Positions 24,301 through 36,529 of a stretch of DNA of 64,000 nt are shown here, one piece after another. Numbering within the stretch: the stretch's first letter is position 1; every line of letters starts with the position of its first letter. Below the pieces are notes generated by a model. The model worked only from the letters and a program-made list of their open reading frames with translations, was not told the DNA's origin and did not search any database. The translations under genes and the position numbers were made by a program. The stretch is from Anoplolepis gracilipes (lineage: Eukaryota > Arthropoda > Insecta > Hymenoptera > Formicidae): contig NC_132981.1 of assembly GCF_047496725.1 (NCBI RefSeq), forward strand, positions 4,120,001 through 4,184,000. Reading direction: 5' to 3'.

Positions 24301-25840
24301 GCCAGCTTTATGCCGTCCCGCGGTTTCAGCGGGATAATACCCTCAACTTTTAACGACTCGAGTAACCCCGGTGGTATTCTCGCTTCGTCCCTTTTTGTGC
24401 TCTTTCTTCACTTGGTCGCGCGCGTCCTCTTCCCACCTCCCTATCCACCTTGCCGACCCCTGTGCTCTGCCGACCGAGTGTAAATACCCTGCTTGGCGGT
24501 TATACACCGTGGCAATTCGTACGCCACCGCGATGAGAATTTTGCGGAAAATCCAATTTTTTTTCACCGTACTCACTACGGATCAAAATTCATCTCTGTGC
24601 GAGAAGTAGCGCACGATTGCGGATAGAGTCGCGAGGATTTTTATACCCGCCATCGTCCGTACGATCCATATTGTCACTCGTTCGCGCGGATTAAATACAC
24701 ATGCAGGACATTAATATACATATATCCGACAGAGCACATATGGGAGATCCTCGTTACTTGTTAATAACGTGCATCTTTGATAAATTTAATAAACTGAATA
24801 ATAGGTATAATTTAAGCTGTTAATAAAATATATTTTATTGACTATTTAATGTTTGATAGAATTTGTTTCGATAGATTTGACAATGAATCATGAAGACTAT
24901 CAATTTTGAGAAAACTGATAGCTTTTAACGTGATGCTAATCCTTTTTGATATTTTTGCGATATGCTCTAATTGATTTTTAATCCGTCGAAGAAGTGACGT
25001 TAAGGTGATTTTACAATTAGTGAGACACCCTGTATACTTTAAACCGGTAATCGGATTAAGTATTAAGCGGTATTTTCACCTAGGCGACATGTTGAACTTT
25101 TACTCGCGACGCTATTCTAAAGCTACATATCGTTAATCCTTATTTTACCTTTTTATATGTTTTTCAATGCATTATTTTAACGGAGAATAAGTATGTAATA
25201 AAAGAAGTCAGATTTATTAACACCGAGAAATTTATAATAGCTGCAGATGATATGCAACAAATGTATATAAAAACAAATAACGACGTATAGGAATCACTTT
25301 GAATGCGATATAATTTTTTTTTAAATATAACTTTAATTTGTAATTAACATTTTCTCGTAAATTCAACAAATATTCAATATCATAATAACGATATATTTGC
25401 AGATACATATTCAAATATGATCTCTTCCCGTAATCGTATATCATTGGCGTTTGTCACAAAACATTCGGATAAATTTTCACCATATTTTTATTTATTATCA
25501 ATTTATTATATTTCAATATCTTTCTGGCGTTATCGAGTGTTACATTCATTTACATATATTTACTTTGCAGCTTCGGCGATCTATCAAACATACTTCGGAT
25601 GTTATTAAAGAACATATTTTTCCGTCTTTATCGCATTTTGATTTAATTTTTATCATGCTTGCTCAACGGCAAGCACGCCGAAGAGTCAGGGGTTGCCCGG
25701 CCGGAATTTAACGCAATTCTGCGTTTAATCCGAACTTTCAAAGCTATTAACGAGGACTGGCCGCATGTCCCATCCGCTCGTTCTCTTTCACCCCATCGGC
25801 CTGCTTCCTCTTATGCTCTCCCTCTTCGTGTTGCACGCAT
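24301..25840. other. Spacer with CpG block at its left end
   Basis: 24301-24720 is CpG-rich, with an 80-codon minus-strand frame (24343-24585) that I do not trust. The rest is AT-rich. The word GAGACACCCTGTATA near 25021 resembles the end of transposon-derived repeats in arthropods; a related word occurs near 58984 and, inverted, near 59800. Confidence 0.45.
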
Positions 25841-25841
25841 T

Positions 25842-25847
25842 TATGTA

Positions 25848-25879
<32 letters not shown>

Positions 25880-25894
25880 CGTGTGTGTACGTAC
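25842..25894. repeat. (GT)n microsatellite
   Basis: About 50 bp of GT repeats with A and C interruptions. It is responsible for the Cys-Val repeats in three overlapping ORFs. Confidence 0.95.
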
Positions 25895-25920
25895 GTGTCC
25901 TCGAAAACGTGCTGGTACGG

Positions 25921-26023
25921 GACGTACATGCAGCCGGAGCACTTATGGTGCAGCACGCCAAACGTATTCTCTACTCTATTACTATTAGTTCAGGGCTGTA
26001 ACTTATGCAAGATTAAGTAAAGT
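25921..26023 (+). repeat. Diverged duplication, copy 1
   Basis: Matches 26761-26864 in the same orientation. Shared landmarks, in order, are GGAGCACTTATG or GGGCACTTATG, a GTGCA core, GTATTCT..CTACTCT, TTATTRCTA, and a tail reading AAGATTAAGTAAAGTT against AAGATAATGTAAAATT. Several indels and many substitutions separate the copies. Both copies have frames open across the shared part, but these are not conserved in a coding-like way. Confidence 0.55.
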
Positions 26024-26760
26024 TGCCCGAGCATGCCAGTTCGACGAAGTTTGACGTCCATTAGAGCATTATTGCAACGATAAGATGAATCGGCAGTCGA
26101 TATTATCTTCGTTTATTAACTGATATTACTGCGTGTGTGTATATGTGCGAACGCTTATCTACATGTCTAAAATACAAGTTTTGTTCAAAATAATGATAAA
26201 ATAATTTTTATATTCCATTGCCATAGATATATACGTATGTAAAATGAAAAGCTTTAAGTGAGACATATAATTTTGCGATGAGGAAAAGTAACGAATCAAC
26301 GGATTATTACTGATATATTATATAAAATAATTATTTTGTATAAATTAATATTTATACAATTTAAGATATCGTTAATCTGATTAAAATAATAGAAAAAAAT
26401 TGAAAAAAATTTTATTTTGTTAAACTAAATCTTATATATAATATTATATCAAATATGATACATTTTATTGGTAAAATTAAGTAAACTTTTCAAGTAGAAC
26501 ATATTGGTAAACCCAGTTACTCAACAGACAACCCGCGATGATTCCAATAAAGCTCACGGTGTATTTATAACCCACATCGCGTGATATAAATATTGCAGAT
26601 CTTCATTCAGCCGAAAAGGCTCACCGGTCGGAACAGAGTGTAATCGAATTTTTCGTTTAACCGGGGGGGACTTTTAAAGTTGTTAGCAGCGACCGGTTGA
26701 GTGGCGCGCATTCTCTGTTCGTGCTTGTAAAATGCATATGCACACGAATGGACGATGATG

Positions 26761-26864
26761 TAAACGCAGGGAGGGCACTTATGCACGGTGCACGTAGCGT
26801 GTATTCTACTCTGTTATTGCTAATTCGAAGCTACGGCAGTACAGCACAAGATAATGTAAAATTA
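26761..26864 (+). repeat. Diverged duplication, copy 2
   Basis: Partner of 25921-26023, about 840 bases downstream in direct orientation. See that entry for the shared landmarks. Confidence 0.55.
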
Positions 26865-27102
26865 ACCAACGGGCGTAGCGGCCCGTGTCGTATTTTGACG
26901 CTGTTTGGTTCACTGTTGTAACGAGGCAACGCAACGAGGGAAGCTACACGCTCGTGTATTCCTGTGACTCATTGTCATCAATGCACAAATCGCGAGAAAT
27001 CGGCTCATAAGCGAAATATATTAAATGTATAATATACCAGATATATCTGCCAAATTATATACGTACGATCAAAAACGTAATCAAGCCAAATAATTTGTAA
27101 TA

Positions 27103-27227
27103 TTGGCCAAAAAGTAATGTCATTTTTTTTTTTTTTTTTTTTTTTTTTTGCAATAGATGATGTTCTTGTCTCACGACAAAAAAAAAACTAAAAAGAATGT
27201 CTAAAAACAACATTACTTTTTGGCCAA
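27103..27227. mobile_element. Mariner-type MITE with TA target duplication
   Basis: A 125-bp non-autonomous element. The 18-bp terminal inverted repeats are exact: TTGGCCAAAAAGTAATGT at 27103-27120 and its complement at 27210-27227. Each end is flanked by TA (27101-27102 and 27228-27229), the target duplicated by Tc1/mariner elements. The terminal sequence resembles mariner ends of the type with AAAAGTAAT followed by a T-rich stretch. The interior is a T run of about 25 bases on one side and an A-rich stretch on the other, so the whole element can fold on itself. There is no transposase, so it would have been moved in trans. Confidence 0.85.
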
Positions 27228-27751
27228 TAGATTCATAGACAACGGAAGATATTAAAACTATGTCTTTTTTATAGAGTTGCTCGTAAAAAAAGTTTACCTC
27301 TCCATACCAAGGAAGTGATAAAAAAAATAGTAACGTGGAACACACACATATATCGAGTGCAAGAATATAACCCGTGTCATCTCATCCTGCGACGCGGTTA
27401 ATTACAAAGTCGAGAGAATCATCCCATCTTTCAACGACGAAAGTTCGAGGGACGGAAAACAGGCGACGAAATAGCCTTCTCGAAAGCAAAGTACGCTTCA
27501 ATTAGTCACTGTATATGCAGGTCCTTTGCCTTTAGACGGTGATCTACTTGGAAACCACGAGCCGGGCTTTATATACCGTTATTCCGGAGGTTCCGCGACG
27601 CTGCTTGCAAGCAAATTGAAACGACGCCGTTATTCGTTACCGAGATGGTTAACGGGTAGAAGCTTGGAGCATTGATCCCGCGGGGGATGTTACTCCTTGA
27701 AAGAATTTTCGCCTACAATTGCCTCCCCTCCTACTCCCTTACCCGTCATGG

Positions 27752-27771
27752 GAGAGAGAGAGAGAGAGAGA
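27752..27771. repeat. (GA)n microsatellite
   Basis: About 20 bp of GA repeats. Confidence 0.9.
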
Positions 27772-27789
27772 TTGTCGCGATATCTCCCC

Positions 27790-27876
27790 CGAATGCAAAT
27801 TTCAGATAATTCAGTTTTAAGCACAGCATTAAGCGGGTTCGTTAAAGGCGAGACTCTTGTAATTACTCGTAAAGAC
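27790..27876 (+). repeat. Diverged duplication, copy 1
   Basis: Aligns with 28168-28252 in direct orientation. Shared landmarks are CGAATGYAAATTT, AATTYAGTTTTAAGC, a CRGGTTCRTTA-like stretch, and TTATTACTCGCGAGA against GTAATTACTCGTAAAGA. The copies are about 380 bases apart and well diverged. Confidence 0.6.
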
Positions 27877-28167
27877 GCTCTTTATCATCTTTCTTCGGTT
27901 TTATTTGATCCACGACAATATACGAAGACACCGGCATTGCTGGACGCAGATATTTTTCAGAATTATATTAACGTATCGAATTTCAGCGATTACTACGACA
28001 TATAATATTGCGTCAATAGATTTTTAAAATTATTTACTTTCAACGCTGTCGTTGTGTTTACGAGCTTCAATATCTAAGCTTGAGCTAGCAGTCCCGCGAG
28101 AGACGCTGTTCGTTAAAAGAGTTTCTGTCTTGCACGTCCTTCGCCTCGACGCTAACGTAAATTTTCT

Positions 28168-28252
28168 CGAATGTAAATTTTGGAGAATTTAGTTTTAAGC
28201 CTGAAATTAAACGAGTTCATTATGCGCGGAAACTTTTATTACTCGCGAGACC
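28168..28252 (+). repeat. Diverged duplication, copy 2
   Basis: Partner of 27790-27876, described there. Confidence 0.6.
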
Positions 28253-30280
28253 ATTTGCTTTAATTAAGTCCCTGTAAACCTCTTGAAAGTTGCGGGGATC
28301 AAGTGGTCCGGGACTCGATCAGTTTGATTGATTCTTATGTTTTCCGACGTTAACGAGAGAGCCCTTTTCTCTTCTTTACACATTTTATAACTTTCCATTG
28401 CAACTTGTGCATCGCACTATCTTCCGCACTTTTTCCCGTTCGCGAATCCTCGAATCAGCCCTTTAACCGACGGACGTCGGTGGTCGTGATCGTCATGTTA
28501 CAACTGAATGAATTTTCAAAGGCGCCCTTATCTGTCTGGATTTCCAGGTGATCGCCTAATATGAAAGCATTTTTTTTTTTCTGCCGATCGATATAGATGA
28601 GTCGTCGTTTCAATATTCGTTATGAGACGTCGTGCAAAATTCAATGAAAATTCCGGAAGCATTTTGCAGTTCGCGCAATTGCTTTACCTTTTGGTTTCAT
28701 CTCTTTTCAACTTCGCGCGTTCTCCTCGTCTCTTTTTTTTCTACATTTCGATAATTGAGTCATTTGTCGAATCAATGGATGACATCGGTCGAATCTTGTT
28801 TTCTGAAGCGAGGGGGATTGTCTTTGAAATTTCGATCAATCGATTTTCTTTTTTAGAACGGAACAAGATCGCGCCAATTTTCAAGTTTTTTAAAATGTTC
28901 ATTTCTCTTACGAGAATTTCTTCTTTTTTTCGACTATTCCGTCAACGAACCCTGATTTTTTAATGAACGCCACGCACTTGCATCATCGATTGGCGAATTT
29001 ACATTCGAGCGCGGGTTATTGAAAATGAATTATGTAACATTCGTTGTTATATAATGGTGTAATTTATCAATCTATCAGCGGCACTAGGTTCCTTTATTAC
29101 TCGTCGCGAATGCACGTGCTTGTTTCTGAATAAAGTTATTGGAGAAGGGGAAAAAAAGTGGCGATACCAATGCGAAAAATTCGCAATTACGACGCGATGT
29201 AACGTGGAAAAATGTTCTGGAAATTATTCGTCTGGTAATAATGAACGAGTTTCATAAATATGAGGAAAGAAAAGTGCCCCTTGGTGTTTTGTTTCGGTTA
29301 ATTCAATCTTTAATTGGATAAAATTGCAAACGCTGCATATTAATGCTTTGAACTATTAATTGATACAAAACGAGAGACGCGCGCGGCTGCGGGGAGGGAA
29401 AAAAAAAATCTTTTCATTTTATTCACAAATAAAGGGGAAACATAATAGTAGATTTCACCAAAGAAAGATATTAATTGTAAAAATCTCTCTCCTAACGTTC
29501 TTTACTTATTACGCAGCTTACGTGTAATAACAGTCTCGGGAGAATTAAATCGTGAATTTACACAACGTTTTACTCTCACCAATATTATACACTTGCATTA
29601 TGATTTTTCCGAGGAGCAGAAATTGCACACAGTTGGGCTACTTGTACCGTTATGATCTCTTATTCCCACGATGCTGATATTGCGTGCGCACGGGCAAGAC
29701 AGTGGTAAGAAATTAGAAAAGCGCGACAAGAACAGTCATGGCCTACTTCGGATAATAAACGAGTACGCGTGGCAATCTCGCTCTGAAATACAGCTACAAA
29801 GTAAATAAAATGGGCGGACGGGAAACGAAATAAAGCATGAGATATTTCTGACACTTGATATCCTTTTATGCCGCGGACAGCCTTTCGTAGTAACATCATC
29901 AGAATATTTTTGTCTCCAGCGAATTTCCTTTTGAAACTCACCGCAACATGACGTCATGTGCTTACGTTAAATTTAAAAAAATTTAACAAGTTTGTTTGCA
30001 CCGGTTTTACGATGGCTCTCGTTGAATATATCTCTACTTGATGAGTGTTAGTCCGTACACATAATCTCTTACGTTTCAGTTACCATCCAACAACTGCGGC
30101 TTCCGCAACAGCTTGCGGAAAAATGCAATAACGTACAATTTGCCCTTACCTAGAATCAAGATCTCGGTCTTGATATTGCTAACGGTTAAATATGCCATGC
30201 GACAAGACAGTAATCCCCCTTTCTTTACGATTTCTTTTCGCCTTCGAGAAATACTAGCATATAAAACAGCGGGACACGAT
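28253..30280. other. Spacer, no gene seen
   Basis: Mixed composition. A 113-codon plus-strand frame (28622-28963) is rich in Phe, Ser and Arg and crosses T runs; it has no recognisable motif and I do not call it. A CRE-like site is listed separately. Confidence 0.5.
29949..29956. promoter_or_regulatory. CRE-like palindrome TGACGTCA
   Basis: A full eight-base cAMP-response element, embedded in CATGACGTCATG, which extends the dyad to 12 bases. The palindrome is the consensus site for CREB/ATF bZIP dimers. A single site without a promoter is only weak evidence. Confidence 0.35.
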
Positions 30281-30720
30281 ACTTTCGATATTTCGCGGGG
30301 AGGGGTTGGGGGGGGAGGGGGCGGCGAGCCCCTTTTACGAACTACCCAATTTATCTCGCATAACAGGGGTGGCGCGCGACGCAATAAAATTCACGACGCG
30401 ATTTTGCGCCGAGGTAGCCGAGCGTGTAGCGCGTACGATGGCGCTTAACATAATTCGCGAGGCGAATCGCCAAGGCTCGCATACGTTTGCCAGGCAACGC
30501 GCATTGTTTTCCGCGACCGATAATCGTATACAACGGATGCGGAAAGTGCGCCTTCTTTCCTTTCCTCCCCCTGCCTCCCTCTTTCCATCCCACGGTAGTT
30601 CCCGTAGGGAGCGCAAAGAATTCTGAGCAAGTGCGATCCAAGATGGCTTAGCGCCAAACAATCCGTATAAAACTCGCACCGGGGGTTTTCTCATCGAGTC
30701 AAGAGGAAATGTAAAAGAGC
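30281..30720. other. CpG-dense block with G-run
   Basis: Begins with a G-rich run (about 30296-30325), then very CpG-rich DNA. Long frames are open on both strands simultaneously (119, 106, 102 and 96 codons), the signature of a stop-poor block. None of the translations has a recognisable domain. Probably regulatory. Confidence 0.4.
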
Positions 30721-33700
30721 CGCTTCCGCGAAACAGACGGACAGAAATGGCGGATGTACGTAGCTAGAGGGGAAAATACAGGATAGAAGCAACGTGGATT
30801 GAAATCGATACTGCACTACGTAGGGGTAGAGGACCGCCGACGGTGAGGGAGGATGAAATGGAATGGTACAAGGGGCACGAGGGATAAAATGAAAGAAGAA
30901 GAGGAATCGTTTGAAAAGAACGCATATCGCCGGACGTAGAGATAGAAATAAACTGTAATACCGTATAAGATTATGTTATGCGATCGTGCGAAAAGAGAAA
31001 GGGATATAGGTAGGACTTCTTCCAATTGTATCACATCTGTAAAATTATTTATAAATCAACTGTTCGACAATATTATTGAGAACTATTTCAGAGTAAGACA
31101 AATAATAAATACCGAATTATTATTGCTAAATTATTCATGAGAATGGAGTCCATCATAATTTTCGAAAGATAGGTAATTCTTTTTAATCGAATAAACTCGT
31201 GTAACTTCTAACCCAGATAATTTTGTTAAAGTTTATTTCTATTGAAAAATTTAATTTTTAATAAGAAAAATACTTAACTCGCTGAGTTTGAATTAATTAA
31301 TGTTTTAAGTTAACAGGTATCTCGAGACATGATAAGTGCATGTTGAATTATTAAAAAATTATCAAGAATTTTAATAGAATCTTTTGGATATTTTCAAATG
31401 CGACGTACATAAAATACATCGCGGGATTCAAAGAAATTGGAAGGGATGCTTTCAATGTATAAAAAAATTATATGATCCTCGTAAACCCGGCGACGTGACA
31501 TAATCGTGTCGTTGTTTCTTGAATTTTAACGGTTGACGGACGTGACAGCGTGAATGCGTACACGGATATATGTACCGCAGAGTGATTAATTCATACGGTA
31601 AATATACGCCACGCGCTCGACCACCCTCGACGTAGCCGCGAGATAATTACCAATTAATTTCTCTCGGGAAATTTGGACGAAAAATTTATATTCGGAAAAG
31701 GGAATTCGATTTTTCGTAACGATAGTGCGGAAATAGAAAGCGGTGGGTGGCGACCAATTAAATTTCCCGATCGGTTTTATCGAGTTTCGTCGCGCGGTGA
31801 AGTGCTTGCATCGCTCGTCACGACAGGGTTTAACTAGGATTGCTTTGAACAACGTGATGTAATGTGTGCATACTCTAAATCTTTCTTCATCATTGAAAAG
31901 TGTCGGAAATTGGGGTAGGAAAACCAGTCGCAAAGGATATCTGAAAAGTAGACTCGAATTTATCTTACAATTCTTGAGAAAAAATGGACTTATACATACG
32001 ATTATATAAAATTACATATATTATCAGATTTTTCATACATTCTAAATATTTACATCTAATTACAAGCATTTTTTTCTCGGATTAGAATTCGATTATCATC
32101 TCTCAATGAACATTTCACGTAACCCTGTTTATTTATTTATGTAATTGTAATAAATGGTATATGTAATATTATAATTTCGCCTAATAATTTGACTATTATC
32201 GGCAGCGAAGCAGAAAAATACCAATTTTGGTCTAAAAGTATCCTAGCCAGTCGGATATTTGCGCGCAATCGCGAATCCAATTAATACACGCTTTAATTGC
32301 TTTACACGAGCATGAGTTTTCGTTATATACAGGCGTTGATTATAATAACGGGTCGTGCGTGTTATAAAATCGAATAGCTATAATGCCTGCGCATCGATAG
32401 CGGCACATCATAATCGCGCTTCGCAAAATAATTGCTCCGGCGTTTATGCAAATGTATAGCTAATAGCAACCGCAGGGCGATCACCAGAATGTTATTAAAC
32501 TTAATGGTCATCATCGTAGTACAAGTATATTAAGAATAGAACAAAGCTGCGATCCCCGGATAACCGAGAGCGTTTCATTCGGATAACACGAGACGGAAAC
32601 GAGGCGAAAAAGTGAAAGAAATAACCGATAGGTTTCAAGGTAGGAGGATTCATCTGTATAGATGGATCGAGAGTGATTCTACGCATATGTACGATATAGT
32701 CATCACACATGCCGATGATATTCAACGGGGATGACAGTGCACAGTCCGCTGCACTTGCCGCTTAATGTCATCCTCAAGCCGCGTCCAGTACCATTAACAC
32801 ATGCGACATATCACGTTACACAAACGTGCGCAACCCAACTTCACGTTTGTGTACGTGTGTAATATGTAGTATATCTTTACGCAGGTATCATTTAAGGTCA
32901 TTATTATATCCTTCGACGCGAGAATTTTTTTCGGATATTTATTCATCGTTAAAATCCGTACAACATTGAAAAACAAAGTAACTTTTACCGAAAACAACAA
33001 TTAAATTCTTCTGTCGTTAATTTTAAATAAACAAAAAAATAGAACTAAAATCCTTCTCTCGATAATTAAAATTAAAAATAATAGAATTTCTCTCTGCGGT
33101 TTTATTGATTATTAATTTGGCAAAAGATTGCTTTTCTCCTATGTTGCGTGATTGCAAGAGTTTGAAGATTTTATATATATCTTATTTAAATTACAAAGAA
33201 TAATTCAATGAATTTAATGAAAAAAAGTAATCGAAAACTTTTATTGTTAAAAGTATTTAAAAGTTTGTTATCGTTTTCTTTATTCTTTTATGGAAATATA
33301 AATATAAACATAAATATTTGATAAAGAATTTTATTTCGCATATATCCAAATTTTTTAAAAAACGAAAATAATTTCTTATAAACACTAGTAAATAGCGCTC
33401 GCTTTTTATATGAGCTTGTAATTGTTTCATTTTATTATATAAAGAAAGAAAGAAAAGCTATATATTTAAAATTGTTTTAATTATTTTTTTATTTTGTATA
33501 TATAATTATATATATTTTTTCTTAGTATATATATATATACATATATATATATATACATATATATACATATATATAATATATAATGTTAATATATACACGT
33601 CAATATATAATATTTTTTTTACTCTTCTATAATTTTATAATATGTATCTAAAATTCTTTTTTTATTCTTCTATAATACAAAAAGATAAGTTATCTTTATA

Positions 33701-34320
33701 TACATTTATATATGAGTATATTGTATATTAAAATAGAATTGATAAAAGAATTAATGGTTCTCGAGATATTGTTACTTCTGATTGATTTTAATTGATTTTG
33801 ATATTTACCTTCACACTGTCACTCATTTACAAATATGTACGCGCAGAAAATATCAACACTTTTTCAAAAGGAATGTTAATATTGAATTAACAATAATACA
33901 GAACACAATTACAGGAACAAATTAATAGAATAATCGTAGCTTTTTTTCATCAATTCTTTCTATTTTAATACAATATATTTTTTAAGAGTGAGTGTAAAAA
34001 TCATTTATTCTTTTATATAAAAGAATACGAGAAAAAATAATTTATATAAAATTAGATATAAAATAAAAAAGAATAAAGTACTTAAAGAATAAAGTAATTT
34101 TAAATATATAAATTAAATATATTCTTAGTAAATACAGATTATATGTATATGTGTATTGATTATCAGTAACTTTAAATTATAGATTTTTTTTTCTTTATTT
34201 AATAAATTTATTATTTAATAAATTGAAAAATTAAGCCGATAAAAAGAGCGTGGTTTGCAGTGCACTGTTTATTAGTCATAATAAAATTTTCATATGTGTT
34301 TTAATCTGCTTAAAAAAATT
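30721..34320. other. Long AT-rich spacer
   Basis: No supported gene. 31570-31930 is somewhat CpG-richer, with a 115-codon minus-strand frame (31586-31933) lacking any motif. 33000-34300 is very AT-rich and holds the TA/CA array listed next. Confidence 0.5.
33525..33594. repeat. Imperfect (TA)n with CATA interruptions
   Basis: About 70 bp of TATA/TACATA repeats. Confidence 0.93.
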
Positions 34321-34486
34321 ATACAAGCACGCACAATGTGCAACATATAAAATGTTTTCAATTTCTATATGTATTATTTTTAATTATTTTCCATAATCAC
34401 ATCTCTTCCTCGCATGAAGATTATCGTTGATCCAGAAGTGAAGACGGAACGAGTTTATGTCGGGTTTTTTTTTTGTCGAAACAACG

Positions 34487-34833
34487 ATGGTGCAGCAGCT
34501 CATCGTTGTGTTACAACTGGTGACAGTTTTTTTTTTTTTTTTTTGCAACAACGCCTGCGGCGACAATGTCCGAGAATTTTTCTTCCCGCACAATATGCGT
34601 CGAGGAAGAGAGAAAAAAAGGATTGAGGAATCTCAGCGTAATCCTCGGGTGAGTGTTGTTTTGCGAGAAGTGATACGTTCGTTTGTAGATGCCCGACATA
34701 ATATCGTGATAAATATTTGGTAGAGGTAAACGTGAAATTGAAGCTCTCACGCGCTCTCCAGGTATTTTTCAAGCATATTTCTTTACACATGGGGCTCAGG
34801 CAGCTCGAAATAAATTCGCAGCATGCTGAATAA
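34487..34833 (+). CDS. Candidate two-exon small secreted protein
   Basis: Exon 1 (34487-34648, 54 codons) starts with ATG, or with an in-frame ATG at 34457. It encodes a signal-peptide-like start: MVQQ, then a hydrophobic stretch to about residue 20 ending in a Phe run and Cys. Next comes a short segment with two Cys and the basic sites MRR and KKR, the kind cut by prohormone convertases. It ends at a strong donor, GGTGAGTG. Exon 2 (34762-34833) begins after CTCTCCAG, joins in phase 0, adds 23 codons and stops. The 113-base intron is of normal insect size. AATAAA at 34829-34834 overlaps the stop. Total 77 residues. No family is recognised; a neuropeptide-like precursor is one inference. Weak point: the Phe run rests on 18 consecutive T, so the frame depends on exact T count. 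Confidence 0.3.
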
Positions 34834-35510
34834 ATGTGCCGCGCGTTAAAGATGCCGTTTGTAACATTTCATAAAACGTGTTAAAAATTTATCTCAACAT
34901 GTTAAAGCAGATTCTACATTACTTATCGTTCTTTTGAACAAATGCCGAAACGATTTAAATTGGATTTAGTGCGCTGCGTATAAAATATAAATTCGCGATT
35001 AAAATACACAAAGTTAACAATTATTTATATTATTATAAAGATTCAAGCACATTTCATTATCACAATTTTTTATGTATGCAAATTCTTTGTTCTTTTGAAA
35101 TGTATTAACGCTAAATGCTTGACGCATACGTTTATATTATAATTACGCCCCTTCCCCCCCCCCTAATGTGATTTGGAGGAAGTGTACGTTTAACTAAATG
35201 ACAACAATATCACAGGATTCTAATAATGTACCATCATGTCAAAATCCCGCAACGTAATGTGACGTGACAGCATGCGTAACAGCGGTTTCTCCATTTCACA
35301 CTTCTCCGAACTGTCAGAGCATTGCGGCCACTTCTCTAACAGAGATGTGCGTTAGTCTGTGAGATGCACGGAACGTAAAATAACCCGCCTGTTTTAATGA
35401 GCGCAAGAAACAATGCAAATTCCTGTTATTTAATTCCTGCTGCAGGAATTCGTGCGTTGAAGCAAAATAAAACGATAGCAGTGGCTTGCATTTATTTTTT
35501 ATTCACAATC
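34834..35510. other. Spacer with C-run
   Basis: Mostly AT-rich. A cytosine run lies at about 35153-35163. No gene is seen. Confidence 0.55.
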
Positions 35511-35589
35511 AGTTATGTTTGTTTTACGTGATGATTTTTCTCGCGCAAAAAGTTGGCGGTAAAAATTGAAAACATAGTATCATAAAGGG

Positions 35590-35617
35590 AGAAGAAGAAG
35601 AAGAAGAAGAAGAAGAA
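35590..35617. repeat. (GAA)n microsatellite
   Basis: About nine GAA units. Confidence 0.93.
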
Positions 35618-35875
35618 AAGGAAAAATAAAAATTTTTGTTTGCAGTCTTGGCGTGATTTAACAGTAACAGCCAGTAGCCAACGGGCTTTGACGTACAAAC
35701 GCATCTAAATACAAAAGGCGGACGCGAAACGTGAACGCGAGTATTCGCTGCTTTTCGCGATGCGAAACGGAAAGGGATGCGTTTTTCACGGAAAAATTCG
35801 CTTCGATTAAAATCATCGAGATTCGATTAAATCCTCGAGAGCGATAAAGCGTGGAGGACAGGGTGACAATCTCAC

Positions 35876-35986
35876 CTGAACAGTTGGATAAGCGAGCAGC
35901 AGCCGGATGCTGAAGCCATCCAGTGGCATGTCCGTGGTGAATGTCGCACATGCCGACAACCGCATGTTATTCAATTCCGTATTCAT
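35876..35986 (-). CDS. Possible coding exon ending at a strong donor
   Basis: On the minus strand an ATG at 35986 opens 37 codons that end in phase 0 at CAG followed by GTGAGA, a near-ideal donor. The frame is also open upstream to about 36085 without an ATG, so the segment could be an internal exon. The predicted peptide has an unremarkable composition, with the stretch SACATFTTDMPLDGFSIRLL; I recognise no family. Because the region is CpG-rich, the plus strand and another minus frame are also open, so only the donor distinguishes this frame. No matching downstream exon was found. Confidence 0.18.
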
Positions 35987-36085
35987 TACGCGGAAGACAA
36001 CGCGACGTTTCGCGATCGCTGCGGGCGGTCGCGTCTCGTTAAGGGTTGGCTTTTCACCTACGACTCTGATGCACGCGAATCGCAC

Positions 36086-36120
36086 GTCGTCCTTGTCGTC
36101 GTTGTCGTCGTCGTCGTCGA
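36086..36120. repeat. Imperfect (CGT)n microsatellite
   Basis: CGT/TGT triplets over about 35 bp, the second CGT-type array in the window. Confidence 0.9.
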
Positions 36121-36497
36121 TTCAACACGGCACACTGCGAATTGATTATGCTGTGATTGCAATCTTCGTCAACAATGATCTATTGTCTCTATTAATATAA
36201 TATTTAATTAAATTTAGATGTAATAAAAAGTAAATATAAAGGGTTAAAGAATTAAGTATGTTCTATATTAATGTATTAAATATATAAATTAAACATACGT
36301 TTTGCCCCGTATGATTTTGGCCATTTTCAGTGTTATAATCACACGTAATGTCAAAAAATAGCACACACAGTGTCATATTTTATATTCAAAAGCAAACAAT
36401 AAAATAAAACCGAATTTAATATGTTATATATAAATCTTTGTCATTTAAATTTAAAAAAAGAAATAAAAATTTTGATTGTTTTAAAACATATCTCTCG

Positions 36498-36526
36498 ATT
36501 TTATCAGAGAACGTCTCTGATAAAAT
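36498..36526. repeat. Perfect 13-bp hairpin
   Basis: ATTTTATCAGAGA (36498-36510) is followed after three bases (ACG) by its exact complement (36514-36526). A compact stem-loop of unknown role in AT-rich DNA. In a eukaryote it should not be read as a terminator. Confidence 0.75.
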
Positions 36527-36529
36527 GTA

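Noticed and set aside
30335..30694. 119-codon minus-strand ORF in the 30.5-kb CpG block
   Set aside because: Four other frames on both strands are open over the same bases, as expected in CpG-dense DNA. No splice or start support.
36498..36526. Hairpin resembling a bacterial intrinsic terminator
   Set aside because: The window is eukaryotic and no T-run follows the stem. Kept only as a hairpin repeat.
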